Shown piece after piece: positions 10,768-22,343 of a stretch of 64,000 nt of DNA (the stretch's first letter is position 1; every line of letters starts with the position of its first letter). Both the position numbers and the translations under genes were made by a program. The stretch is from NCBI GenBank assembly GCA_015499985.1, contig JAAAUF010000112.1, positions 1 to 64,000 of the forward strand, written 5' to 3'. Source of the DNA: Haplosporangium gracile. Taxonomy: Eukaryota; Mortierellomycota; Mortierellomycetes; Mortierellales; Mortierellaceae. The notes beneath the pieces were generated by a model. It was not told where the DNA came from. It searched no databases and saw nothing but the letters and a program-made list of their open reading frames with translations.

Positions 10768-11674
10768 TATGTTCTTGGTGGAAAATGAGGATGGAAGAGA
10801 AAGGAGAGTGTGAAGATTGAAGGAATGAAAGAGGAAGGTGGTGATGGCGTCAAAGAAAGGTGATGTCGAGGAACTAATAATATATTAAAGAGCAGTGCAG
10901 GTGGGAACTAAAGACAAAAAACAGCCCAGGAATAACTGGTTGTATGAAGGGCGGAGCGGGGATGTGTGTGTCTTGGGCGCAAGAGAGCAATCACCGGTGT
11001 GACTGTTGTAAAAAGGATGGGTGTAGGAAAAAAGAAAGGGAAGGGTGCAGTATCGAGAAAGAAAGAGCAAGTTCCTAAGTACTCGAGGACAAACAGTGGC
11101 AAAAATAAGGTAGAGGGGAGTGACAACAGCAACATCAGCAAACAGAAAAAAAAATAAACTACACAATGCACATTCACTGCGCCTCGAGGAAGCAAAGGCC
11201 CACCGGTCCTCTTCCCTTTCTTCTCTTGCTGACTTTCCACACAAAAACAAATGCTCAGTTCACTTTTTTTTCTCGATCCAAGAGCCGAAAGGCATACTAC
11301 GACACACAGGACAGAAAAGTGATTCAATTGCTCAAATGGCGGTGCAGAGCTTGCCTCCTTCCCTCCTTTTGTTCGATTGACATTCCCCGGATTGTTCGCT
11401 CATTCTACAGTTTGTCGTGTCTGTGTGAACATCCACCCAACCCACTGCTGAAAATTAGCGGCAATTATGATTAAAAATATAAACAGGTATCACATGACCC
11501 TCGGATATTCTTCACACTCACTTCTTACAACTTTTTTTTTTCTCTTTTGTTGATTCTTTTTGCTCATTCTTCTCCTCCTCTTCTCTCCTCATTCCCCTGA
11601 ACTCTTTTCTCTCCTGACCACAACCCACTTGGTCTCTCTCCTCTCCTCTAATTGCTGCCGGATACCATCTCAAC
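10768..11674. other. Divergent promoter region
   Basis: 907 bases between the start codons of the transglutaminase-like gene (minus) and the transporter gene (plus). The last 150 bases before 11675 are pyrimidine-rich (TTCTC/CTCTCC), typical of a fungal leader for the plus-strand gene. Open frames inside are antisense or low-complexity; none is supported. Confidence 0.5.
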
Positions 11675-13372
11675 ATGACATCCGCGCAAGAAACCAGCCC
11701 CCTGCTGCAAAACCAGCACGGCACCTCCTCCACCTCCACCCCTACAACGAATGCAGCTTCGCGCCAACGCCAACAAGAGACAAGGGGCTTGATATACATG
11801 ACCCTCTCTGCCCTCTTCTTCTCCTTCATGTCCCTCCTCGTCTCCCTCACCGCAAAGTCCCTCCCCTCCTTCGAAATCGTCCTCTTCCGTGGCATTATCC
11901 AAACTGTCCTCGGTGTCATTGCCTGTCGCTACCTCGGTATCTCTCCGCTCGGTCAACCCGATAACCGAATTCGTTTCTTACTCTTCTGTAGAGGCCTTGC
12001 GGGTTCGTTTGGGTTGGGATTCTTTTTTTATGCGCTTAGCGTCATGCCGTTGGCGGATGCGACGGTGGTTTTCTTCTTGGGACCCACCTTCACGGCAATT
12101 TTGGGGAGGATTGTGTTGAAAGAGCCCTTTGGACCCTTGGATGCTACCGCCTCGGCGATCACGATGTGTGGAGTCATCCTGGTTTCCAAACCCACCTTCT
12201 TATTCCCCCCTCCTTCTCCACCGACCCCTGGTCCTGGTGAGAGCATCGAAGAGGTCCTGGCGGCGTTCTTTGTCAAGCAACAGGAAGAAGACTACCGCCG
12301 TCTGTTTGGTACTCTTGCAGGCCTCTGCGGAGCCATGTGTTCTGCCGTCGTAAGTTCTCCCTTTCTTCCGCCATGTGCAACCAACCCCCTTTATTTGTTT
12401 TAGCTCGGTTGTTGTTCTTGCGCCATGCATTGCTTCTTGTTTATTGTCCTTGATCAATTGGGCCGAACTCCCACACCTACTTTCCCACACCCTCCTCCCC
12501 ACCACAAGCATCATGCTCGCTCATCGTCGTGTGACATTTCACTCACACTCTCTTTTGCGCCATTTCATTCTTGCTGACAAAATGCCATCGATCTCCCTCT
12601 AATCCCATCCATCTTACATGTCTTTTCTCCGAACTCCCCGTCTAAACAACCTTAACTCTCTTTCTTCAACAAACACAACAGGCATACGTGCTAGTCCGCA
12701 AGATTGGAAAGCAAGGCGCTCACTCCATGCAGCACGTTACATATTTCGGCGCCGTCTCCTGTTTCGTCAGCTTGATCGGTCTCTACACTCTTCAGGATGG
12801 GTATGTGACCCCCCAGGGGGCATGGATGTGGTCCGGGGTCGTGTCCCTGGGAGTCGCTGCCTTCGTTGGTCAGATTCTCCTTAACTCTGGGTAAGTTTTC
12901 CATACATTTCTTTTCGCAAAAGGATAAGAAGAAAGAAAAGGTGGTCAAATGAACAGAGACGGATGACTTTGAAAAAACTCTAAAAGACAAGGCGAAAAAA
13001 TAATTGAACCTCCTTCATCGTCCTCCATTCACCATTATTCTCCGCCATCAAACTGCGCTGTTGTCTCTACTTCTTTCATTATGACTAACCCAACTGATAT
13101 CCATCAATCTATCCTTCTCATTTCAACCAATCCTCAATAGACTCCAAATGGCACCCCTAGGTCCCGGAACACTGATGCGGATGAATGATATCGTGTTCGC
13201 ATTCCTGTTCCAGATCACCGTCCAGCACGAACAGCCTGACATCTTCAGTTTCTTCGGTGCTTCCCTTGTCATGATCTGTACCGGATCCATGGGTCTCAAT
13301 AAGTGGCGCCTCGAAAAGAAGAGGCTACAACAGGAGAAGGATCAACAAGACCAGCAGCAACAACAGCCTTAA
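11675..13372 (+). CDS. EamA/DMT-family transporter (SLC35G-like)
   Basis: Exons 11675-12349, 12682-12890 and 13141-13372 (introns 332 and 250 nt, GTAAGT donors) give 371 aa. About ten hydrophobic segments make two EamA repeats. In the first, conserved features are the acidic helix start FEIVLFRG, the FFFYALSVMPLADATVVFFLGP block and the ILGRIVLKEPFG motif. A hydrophilic loop around residues 180-215 separates the repeats. The second repeat ends with APLGPGTLMRMNDIVFAFLFQ. The N-terminus has an acidic/dileucine-like ETSPLLQNQ, and the C-terminus is a charged QQ-rich tail. Family members move small metabolites across organelle or plasma membranes; the substrate is unknown. Its 3' end faces the GATA-factor gene with 297 bases between stops. 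Confidence 0.9.
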
Positions 13373-13494
13373 GAATTATTTTGTAGTTTTATCTTTAGAT
13401 CGATCAATGACTAGAAACATCTTTCCACCTTCATAACACATAACACACAACACTCAAAACGCAGTTGCATAGTTTTTCCATGAAAGAGGGTTAA

Positions 13495-13500
13495 TTTATT
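13495..13500 (-). terminator. Poly(A) signal, GATA-factor gene
   Basis: AATAAA on the minus strand, about 170 bases beyond the stop codon at 13670, in the spacer shared with the convergent transporter gene. Confidence 0.4.
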
Positions 13501-13669
13501 TCACAAGTGTACAAAGGAAGTGGGGGAAGGGGTGAAAGGAGGTTGAAGGATGGGTGACAAGGAGGAAAAAAAAAAAGAAAAAAGAGAAAATGAAATGTGT
13601 AGAAGGAGGTGTTTATGTATGCGCGAAATGTAATGTAAAAGGATCCAAAAAGTAGAAAAGAAGAGGAAA

Positions 13670-16600
13670 CTATCGGTTTTGTGCGCCTGCGATTTTGGCA
13701 CGGTATTGCGCGACAAGCATAGCGTGCGCCTGCTGTTGCTGTTCAATCGACATCATCCCCGTCGAGATCCCCAACTGTGCTCCTGCTCCCGTCTGAAGAG
13801 GAGGCGAAGTTACTCCCGCCGCCGCCGCCGCTGCTGCTGTCGAACTCAAATCCAGGTTCGACCAGTCGCCGTTGAACATCGCCATCGGGTTCTGAACTCC
13901 CACCGTCAAGCCATTCATACCCGACGCCCCACTTGTTGGCAATCCACCTCCCATCACTGCCGCCCCGAACGGTGCTGCATTCATCATCTTTCCATTAGTC
14001 GTCGTCATGATGGCAGGCTGCTGCTGTTGTTGCTGTTGTTGCAAAAAGTGCTGTTGCTGCTGAAGCAACTGGATCTGCTGTTGCTGCTGAGGCGTAAGAG
14101 AGCTATCCATGTTCTGAATCTGTTGCTGACGCTTCAAATAAGCCATAATCGCCTGTTGCTGCTGGAGTTGCTGCTGTTGCTGGCGTTGCTGCTGCTCAAG
14201 CAATTGCTGCTGCTGCTGCTGTTGTTGCTGTTGCTGTTCCTGCTGTTGCTGGCGACGACGGTTCAACATATCCTGGTACATCAATTGCTGGGCCCGCTCC
14301 AATGTGGCCACACCTTGCTGCTGCTGAGACAATGGCAATGTCGTGAATGCATAGGGCAACTGAAGCTGAGAAGGATCCATTCCAGTCGGGATACTTCCCA
14401 AACCAGTCTGGATGGTCTCCTGTTGCTGTTGCATCGACAATTGTTGTTGTTGTTGTTGCTGTTGTTGATGCTGTTGTTGCAAGATGTTATGGGGCGTAAC
14501 GAAACTCTGTTGGCCAGATGAGTGGGGCGGCTTGGATGACTTTTGCTGCTGCTTCTGCTTGGCGGACTGGGGCCGGGAGGAGTGAGACTCGGCCAATTGG
14601 GACTGCGCTACTGCTGCTGCTCCCTTGGCGTCAGACGAGAACCGGCGTTGACGTTTGGGGAACGTGTGCGAAGATGGGAAGGCGCTCGACGTAGCACTGT
14701 TAGCAGGGCCATTGGATCCATTACCGCCGTTTCCATTGATGGGCGTCATGGGCTCAATTCCAGTTCCGTTGGCTCCTCCTGTGGGCGTCGTCGGGGCAGA
14801 ATTGGCATTCACAGCCGACTGGAGACCAGCCTTGGGGAGATTGAGATTCATCCCTTCCTTCTTCACCTGAGCTCCTACCACCGAATTCAGCTCAACACTC
14901 TTGCGACGCTGGGCGGCCTTGGCCGCCTTGCCCGTAGGTGCTGACGTCTCTTCCGCAGGCTTAGGGTGAGCCACATCGGCGCCTGCGCCTTCTGGGTGCT
15001 CTCCACTGGGATGGGCGGTGTTGTTGTTTTGTCCGTTTCGATTACGCTTCTTGATGACATCGGTCTTGAGGCTCAGGGGTCGGACAACGCCATGAAGCTT
15101 CAAGAACAGACCACAGGCATTGCAAAGTGGGAGACCTTCAGGATTACGGCGCCAGAGGGGAGTGGTTTGGGTGTTGCAGTTGGTGCACTTTGTGGGTATC
15201 AAGGTAGCCGAGTTTCCATCTGTTCCAGAATTAGATAGCGAAGACTCCGAGGTGTTAGCGTGTTGCATGACCGAGGAGCTTGATCCTTCCGTCGACTCGT
15301 CTGATCCTGCCTTGGCTCCAGTGCTCTCGGCCTTGACATCCGTAGAAGCACGACCTTGAGCGCGAGGACGCTTGCCGGGGACTACCGATCCTGACGAAGT
15401 TGGGGGTGTCTTCTTGGTTGTTGTCGGAGGATTGTCTGATGTCCAGCCAGCATCCTGCTGGTTAGAGTTCAGAGACCGCTGCGAGACTGGAGCAGATGTC
15501 CGTTCCGTCTCATCTGTATCCATATCGACCTCCTCCCTCACATCCGAATCCGACGAGGTCTGGTTCATGTTGCCACCGGAACCATCAAAGGACTGTGATG
15601 CCTCGTTGAAGAAGGATCCTCCTGGGCCAGTGAAGGGAAGAAGCTGGGCTGGGTTGATGAACCCAGCGGGACCACCTGGGCCGGCGCCAAGGTCGTTGGA
15701 GGAGTTGAAGAACTGCGCATTCAACATGTCGGGGTCCTGCATAAACCCTGTACCACCATCCACGCCACTAAAATTCATCATGGATATAAGGTCGCTGTAG
15801 TTGACATCGCCGAATCCGTTTCCTCCTTGCTGCATCTGTTGCTGCAACTGCAATTGGTGCTGAATCATCTGCTGCTGCTGCTGTTGTTGTTGTTGCTGCT
15901 GCTGTTGTTGCTGCTGGTGCTGAGCCGCTGCTGCGAGAAGGTATTCAGGATAAAACATTTGCTGGTTCGGTGATGGCAGGGGGTTGCCGCTAATAAGAGC
16001 CTCGGCTGAATAGTCAGTCATGCTATCGTTCTTCGCGCCCATTGTAGATCCGGCAGCCATGTTGGCCAACAGTTTCTTTTGGGTAGGTGATTCCTGCTTG
16101 ACAGAAACGCCATCATCTCGTGAGCTTGACTTAGGCCGGTCTGTGGAATGGTTTGGGAAAACAGTGGTTGGAGAGGAAGGTCGGGAGGACTCAATGTCCG
16201 AGTCGCCAGAGGAGGCGTCGTGCGGGATGTTGATGCTGCCAAGGTACGGGTTGGAAATAGGAGTGCGGAAGTTTCCTGCCGCCGCTGATTGCATATTAGA
16301 CTGTTTGGCAGATTGCAACTTTTCTGAAGCCGTGGACTAGCAGATCATTAACACAACAAACAAAAATGGAGAAAAAAGGTTCGAGTTTGGCGTCAGGATA
16401 TGGGATGCACAGGTGAGTCTGCATATTCAAAACATGCAAAACATGCAAATCCACAAAAACCCATTTCCACGAAGGCCAAGAGGTATTTTGAGTACATACC
16501 TTTCCCTGATAACTTGATAGCCGTTGGTTACTGCTCCGCGAATTGGTGGAATGACCCGATTTACTTCCTGTCGAACTCCTTGAGAGAGTCGGTCTGGAGG

Positions 16601-17839
16601 ATTGACTGCTTGAACTGTTGTTGGCACTGAACAACGGACCAGCTCCGCCAGTAAAGTCTATGGAGATGGGGTTGGTGGGTGAAGGGCTGACTCCATTCAT
16701 AAACGTGTTAGTGGGACTCTTGGTGCTGAATGACTGGGAGGATTTGTCAAAAGAGCTGCTGCCAAGGCTGTTGTTGCTTTGTTGGATGGCATTATTATGG
16801 AAGAAATTATTGTTGCTGTTGGTGGTGGCGGTAGTGTTGTTATTGCCGAAGCTGTTGGGTTTCTTGTGACGTGAAGAAGGTGACACTGAGGATGATGAGG
16901 GGAACTTAAAGTTGTTGTTGTTGTTCTGCGAAGCAGGCGGACTCTTGATGGGCGTCATCATGGGGATGCCAGCAAACCTCATCTCTCTGGGCGAGGAGGC
17001 TGTCGAAGAGGCATTGGATTGGGTGTCCCGATCATCATCCGAATCCGACTGCATCGCTGTGTCGTACATTCCACTGTTGGGGTTGCTGCGGTGGCTGGGT
17101 CCAGGGATAGTGATGCTCATGCTAGGGGGCATTGGCTGTGAGCTGACCGTATCCATGTAGCTAAGAGAAGGAAAAGGAGGAATAGGAGCAAGATGGATGA
17201 TGTTTAGATATACACTCCCAATATCAAGCGTCTCGTCGACACAAACAACCCATGGCAAGGGCAATATATGCTTGATCCTTGATCAATCTATCATTTCCAC
17301 TAAACATACCTAGGTTGACCGGCGGGGACAGGGCGCTCAAGGTCCATAGCATGCCCGTTCCTCTCTTTGTCCTCCTTTTCCTTGTTCTTCTTGTGAAGAG
17401 TCATCGCCATCATGCGCCACGTCAGGTTCTCAAGTCGCTTTCCATTGGGAAGTGAATCCTTGGCCTTGGTGTACAGACGCCACACTTGGGCTGCCAGGGG
17501 ATCCTCCTTGGCCTGCTTGGAGGCCTCGTCCTCTTCAGAGCCTTCCTCGGTTGAGCCATCCTCCATGTGGTGAGGTACACTGGGGTACTCTGCGGTGCCC
17601 ATGGGTCCAGGAGATCCTACTTCTGAAGGCAGTTTTCTCCTTGGCTTTGGCTTGGGAAAGTCGATAGTGGAAGAGAGCAGGGATTCTGGGAGTCTGTTGG
17701 CAGGGGCTGCCTTTTTACCCTTGGATCCGGACCTGTAGTTACCATCATGTGAAGGGGCGGGCGAGGATGGCGAAGAGGGAGTGGGCGAGGCCCGGTCGTA
17801 GGAGGGGGAGGTCGGATAGTGTGGTGAATTGTGATTCAT
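13670..17839 (-). CDS. AreA-like GATA zinc-finger transcription factor
   Basis: Exons 17839-17310, 17160-16500 and 16336-13670 join in phase to 1285 aa. Residues about 113-148 match the DUF1752 block found at the N-terminus of AreA/Nit2-type nitrogen regulators ([19 protein letters not shown], then RLENLTWRM). One GATA finger lies at about 781-805, with C-x2-C-x17-C-x2-C spacing and the [11 protein letters not shown] core, followed by the basic arm [13 protein letters not shown]. The rest is disordered: Ser/Thr/Asn-rich stretches, an acidic patch, one polyglutamine tract of about 17 (near residue 540) and a long Gln-rich C-terminal half. AreA-type factors switch on use of secondary nitrogen sources; applying that role here is inference from domain order. 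A true Met at 17839 is the first ATG in frame; no upstream ATG competes. Confidence 0.92.
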
Positions 17840-20800
17840 GATCAATATGTTTTCCGATTTATGTGTTGTTGTTGTATTGTCAATTGCTGTTGTTATCACG
17901 CTCCCTATTTTGGTTGAGGAAGGGATATTCGGATGAAGCCAAGCCTATGAGGCAGTAGAAGTAGGTGGACTGTGCAAGGATTGATATGGATGTGGATTGA
18001 AAAGTGAGACAGAGAGGGAGAGAAGTAGAGAAATGAAGAGAGGAGACAGAGGCGTGACAAAGAAAAGGAAGCAAAGAAAAAAAGAAATAGAAGAACAAAC
18101 AAAAAAAGGTCAGTTGTCAGTCAGAGCATTGCGGGGTAAGTGTGCTCACGGGTTGTTGGAGATAAGTGTTCAAATTATATGGCTTTGTCCTTTGCCCCAA
18201 GGTCGCAAATCGACAACAAACGCAAAAGATAACAAAACAACAAAAGTAAATCGAATCTTTCGTAGAAAGAGATGGGATGACGAATGAAAAATGAGAGTTG
18301 GGAGTGATGATGACAAAAGAACAAAATAAAGAGTGCGAATGTGTGCGCAAGTGAGTGAGAGTGCATGGTGTGTAGTGGAGAGAGAAAAAGGGAAAGGGGC
18401 CGAGTCTGAGCTCGTTGGGTCGCTCTTTTTTTTTTTTTTTGATTTCTTTGAAGGGCAAGTGGCAAGCTGTGAATAGGTGGAAGAAGCAGGTCGATAATAA
18501 ATAACAACGATTTTTTTTTAGGTTTCATTCATACGGAGAAAATAAAACAGGACTGACAAAGGAACAAAAAAAACGCAAGCAGTGTCAGGGAGAGCAGAGG
18601 AGTTTGGCGGCGGATGAACTCTCTCAAAGTGTATGTCAAGCATGGAAAGGAAAGGTACAAAAGAACATAACACGATTCAGGGTGTGTGAATTTAGAAACA
18701 AAAAGAGAGATTGACGTACTGTTGTCTTCCTATGCTGTCCACAAAGGAGAAGAAAGGAGAGGTGGCGAAGTGAGAGTCAGAGTGGGTGAGTGTGATTATT
18801 ATGGCACGAGTGCGTGTCTGGAGAGAGAGAGATGTAATGGATCGGAAGAAATGGATCGAAACAGTCGAAATGGAAGTGGAGAGTCAGGGAGTGAGTGAGC
18901 AATGAGGAAAGGAAGAAGAAAGGTATTCGATATGAGTGAGAGGAATACGCGGAGAGGAGTGTGTATTGATGTATGTGGAGGGGATGATATGATGAAATGG
19001 GAGGTAAGAAAAAGAAAAAAGAAAAAAGAAAAGAAAGGGAAGAAGGAAAAGAGGGACAGGGAGAAACAGAAGAAAGAAAATAATGATTTGGCCGTGTATG
19101 TGAGTTGTGTGTATCTGTGTGTGTGTGCAGGGGAATGAATACCAGCCAGTCCGGCCAATATGATGGAGAAAGGGTTAAAATGAAGATAGAAAATGAAGAT
19201 AGACAAGAAGCTGGTTCTCATCCACGGTTTACTTTTTTTCTGTGGGGGAGTTATTATTGTTATTGTTGGTGGGGACTAGATGACAAAACAACAACAACAA
19301 CAACGACGACGACGACGACAACAGACAACAACAAAACAACAGGCAAACAGAAACTACAATAACAAGACTACCATGATGGTATGTATCCTTGAATACATAT
19401 CCTTTTCGTCCCATCTAACAGTAAACAACAACCACACACATTTACAAACAGATACGCACAAGAACGTAACAGCCAACCAACAGACAGGCAGACCCAGAAC
19501 AATGATAAATAGATAAAAGGAACCGACAGGGCAGAGTAAGCATCTCTTTCTCTTCTTTCATAATACCGGCATCTTTGCCACACGGATGTGTTCATTTTCA
19601 TTATTCATTTGCTCTCACTTTTTGGTTCTTCTTTCAACAGGCTGCAGCAAACAAAAAAAAGAGACGACAACCAACATCATTCGCGCATTACTCGCAGTGT
19701 CCAATCACATATCCAGAACTACATCCAGCACCAGCACCAGCAGCAGCTGCAAACCCTTTTGACCCTTTTTCTTTTTTTCTTGTCCTTTTCTTCCTTCTTT
19801 TTTTCCTTTTTTCATGCACATCCACTCCCCCCTTTTCAAACCCAACCTCGCTGGCTCGGTCGCCAGCACGAGCAAAAAGTAAAGCAACCCTTGCGAGTTC
19901 GTATTTTTATGTATTTTTTTTTACCCCTATGCCAGATTTGACAAAAAAAAGCCGTAGAACATGACATCTTCACATAACAGCATTCATTTTCACCCTTTTT
20001 TCAATTGACCTATCATACCCATTTGAACAACCATCCACCCCTCACCCCTCATCATTCGGTCTGAAGTAGTTGTGCCAACCTCCAACCACCACCACTGCGT
20101 TGGCGTGAAATATCCCGAAAATCAGAACGATAGGGAAGCAAAATGTGTTGACGAGGGGTTCCTTTTCTCACTCTCTCGCTCTCTACGATATAGAACAACC
20201 TATTCGAGTCAATGTAGATCAATCACACGCACGTTCTTACTCGATAGGACAAAAAAAAGAAATGACACTTGTTTGCTTGTCTGCACGAATTGTCATAAGA
20301 AAACAGAACGGAACGGAGGTAAAAAAAAAAATAAAAATAAAAAAGGGCAGGGGCAGGGAAAGGGAGGATAAGAAGTATGCGTAGGTGAGTGTGAAGGAAG
20401 GAGAGGGACTGAGAATGAAAGAGAACGTGAGAGGGAAGAAAATAAACGAAGGAAGCAAGCAACAGAGACGTAAGCGACAAGGAGGAATGAAGGTTCAAAT
20501 AGCAAGTTGTTTTGCAGTTTCTCAATGAAAGTCTCTTCTCTGTTGTATGCTTTTTTTTGGCTTTTGTTTTCCGTCCATCTTCTCACGGGTCTCCATGAGG
20601 AAAAGTACGCCCATATGCAAAAGCAGAGAGCCACAGTTAAAAAACAACAGCAGCATGTCAAAAGGGCGTGTTTGTTGTCTGGTTTGTGAAAAGGGAGGGA
20701 GATGTTGTGTAGGCGAGTCTAGTATTTTTGCTCTATCTACCATAAAGCCTATTTTTGTATGTGTGTTGATCGAATGTCTCTTACAAGCGTAGTGTTCTTT

Positions 20801-22343
20801 CTGCTCGTCGTTAGATGTTGCTGTTGTTTGTTGCTGCTGATCGAAAAAGGAGGGGCAAGGAGAAGTAAACAAAGGAGGACGACAGGAGGAATGGATGGTC
20901 AAGGAAAAAAGTGAGCAGGGGTGTGAGTTGAATGCGCGAAAGGTGGACGAACGAAGAAGCGGGTCAGAGAGCGAAGGATAGAACGACAGGCCTGGGCTGG
21001 GCAAGAACAGGTGGAAAAAGAAAAAGGAGAGAAAAAAGCAAAAAAATATGCGTGTATGTGTTCCTGTTGACAAAGGGTCGAAGCGTGAGTTGAGGTCGAG
21101 GGAGTAGACTGTGTTGTTGGTGTGAATAGTGAGTAGTAGTAGCATAGTTGTGTAGGGGTGTGAGGGAAAGATGTAGTCAATTACCTGCTTGCAAATAAAA
21201 TAAAAGAGAGAAAGGTCGATTTAGAGAAGCGACAGCAGAAGCAGCGGCAGGGTGGAGGTGAGTGAAGGGAAGGGCGAGCAGGAGCCGGGATCGGACTGCG
21301 TGGGGAGAGGCGTGTCGGATTGATGAAGTGAGTGCGGGTGCGTGTCGGGTGTTGGGGATCAGCAAGAGAGAAACAGTGGAATATGCGAGCAAAGAAAGAA
21401 GAAAAGGGCAGTGGTGTGATTATGAGGCTAAGGTGCAATGGAGGGAGGGGAGGGATGAAAAGAGAGAGAAAGGGAAGAAAAAGGAAAAGGACGGCGGAGT
21501 AGAGAGAAAGGAAGGGGAGTGGGGACAGAAGAAAAAAAGTGTCCGATGGGCGGGGTCACCCACGCCACGGCCATGCAGACGAGTGAGAGAGCCTTTTTGG
21601 GTTTGACGGCTGGCCAAAAGGAAGAGCAACAACAACTCGAGGAAAAAAAAAAAAAGATCTCTAGATGGTCATTAAGGGATCGAACTATGTAATTGACCAT
21701 GCCAATGGGGTCACCACGGCAAACACGCGCTCTTCAAAAATAAAATAAAATAAAATGGTAACAGCCCGTCCTCCATCTTACCGTCCTCACTGCCACTTTT
21801 TTCATTTTTATGCTTTCTATCTATCTTGGATGAATGTCCTTCTCTGTTCTTCTTTAGTTCTTTCGTTCCTTCGTTCCTGATTTCATACAGGGAGTTCCTT
21901 ACTTCTTTCCTCCTTTTCATTTTCACTGGTTGCTAACATGCCCAGAATAGCATTCTCAACCAACCACATCCAATCTCTCTTTTTCCTTCCTTCCTACTTT
22001 CGCAACGAGTTGATAACAAAAAGCGAAAAACCATAAACTTCAATCATTCCTTGCTCTGAACTTTATCAAGCGGAGGAAGTGGAAAATGTTCAGTACTTTA
22101 GGGAAAAACACAAAAACGGAGTATGCCACTCCCTTTTCTACCGATGCACTACAGTTCCTGGGTTCAGTCGAAAGTCACTATGGTTATTTTGAACAAAAAT
22201 TACTCAGAGTTAATATTGTGGGTACAATCTGGGGTATGGTTATGGATGTTCAAGGCAGGGTGTGAGGACGAGATCAAGGATCACGGACCGTCCCATGGAA
22301 TCAGCCAAGAGTAAGAGCAACGAACACGATCGCTTTCAACAAC
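17840..22343. other. 4.5-kb region without supported genes upstream of the GATA gene
   Basis: The plus strand is purine-rich from about 17990 to 19090 and again about 20330-21540, so the minus-strand transcript would be pyrimidine-rich there, as in fungal leaders. Many frames are open but all are F/S/L-rich antisense of A/G-rich DNA. A simple AAC/GAC repeat lies at 19286-19319. A possible leader intron donor of the minus strand (GTAATT) lies near 21185. No RNA gene was recognised. It could hold a long spliced 5' leader and regulatory sites of the GATA gene. Confidence 0.5.
19286..19319. repeat. (AAC)n(GAC)n microsatellite
   Basis: Compound trinucleotide repeat, about five AAC/CAA units followed by six GAC units, outside any coding frame I support. 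Confidence 0.7.

Noticed and set aside
13679..14521. 280-codon plus-strand open frame rich in Leu and Arg
   Set aside because: It is the antisense of the polyglutamine coding region of the GATA factor; CAG/CAA repeats give Leu runs on the other strand.
17900..21640. Reading the region upstream of the GATA gene as many small genes
   Set aside because: Frames are low-complexity antisense of A/G-rich DNA; no two share a consistent codon pattern.
22123..22314. 63-codon plus-strand frame next to the WD40 gene
   Set aside because: Short, without motif or upstream signals; sits in the 3' flank of the WD40 gene.
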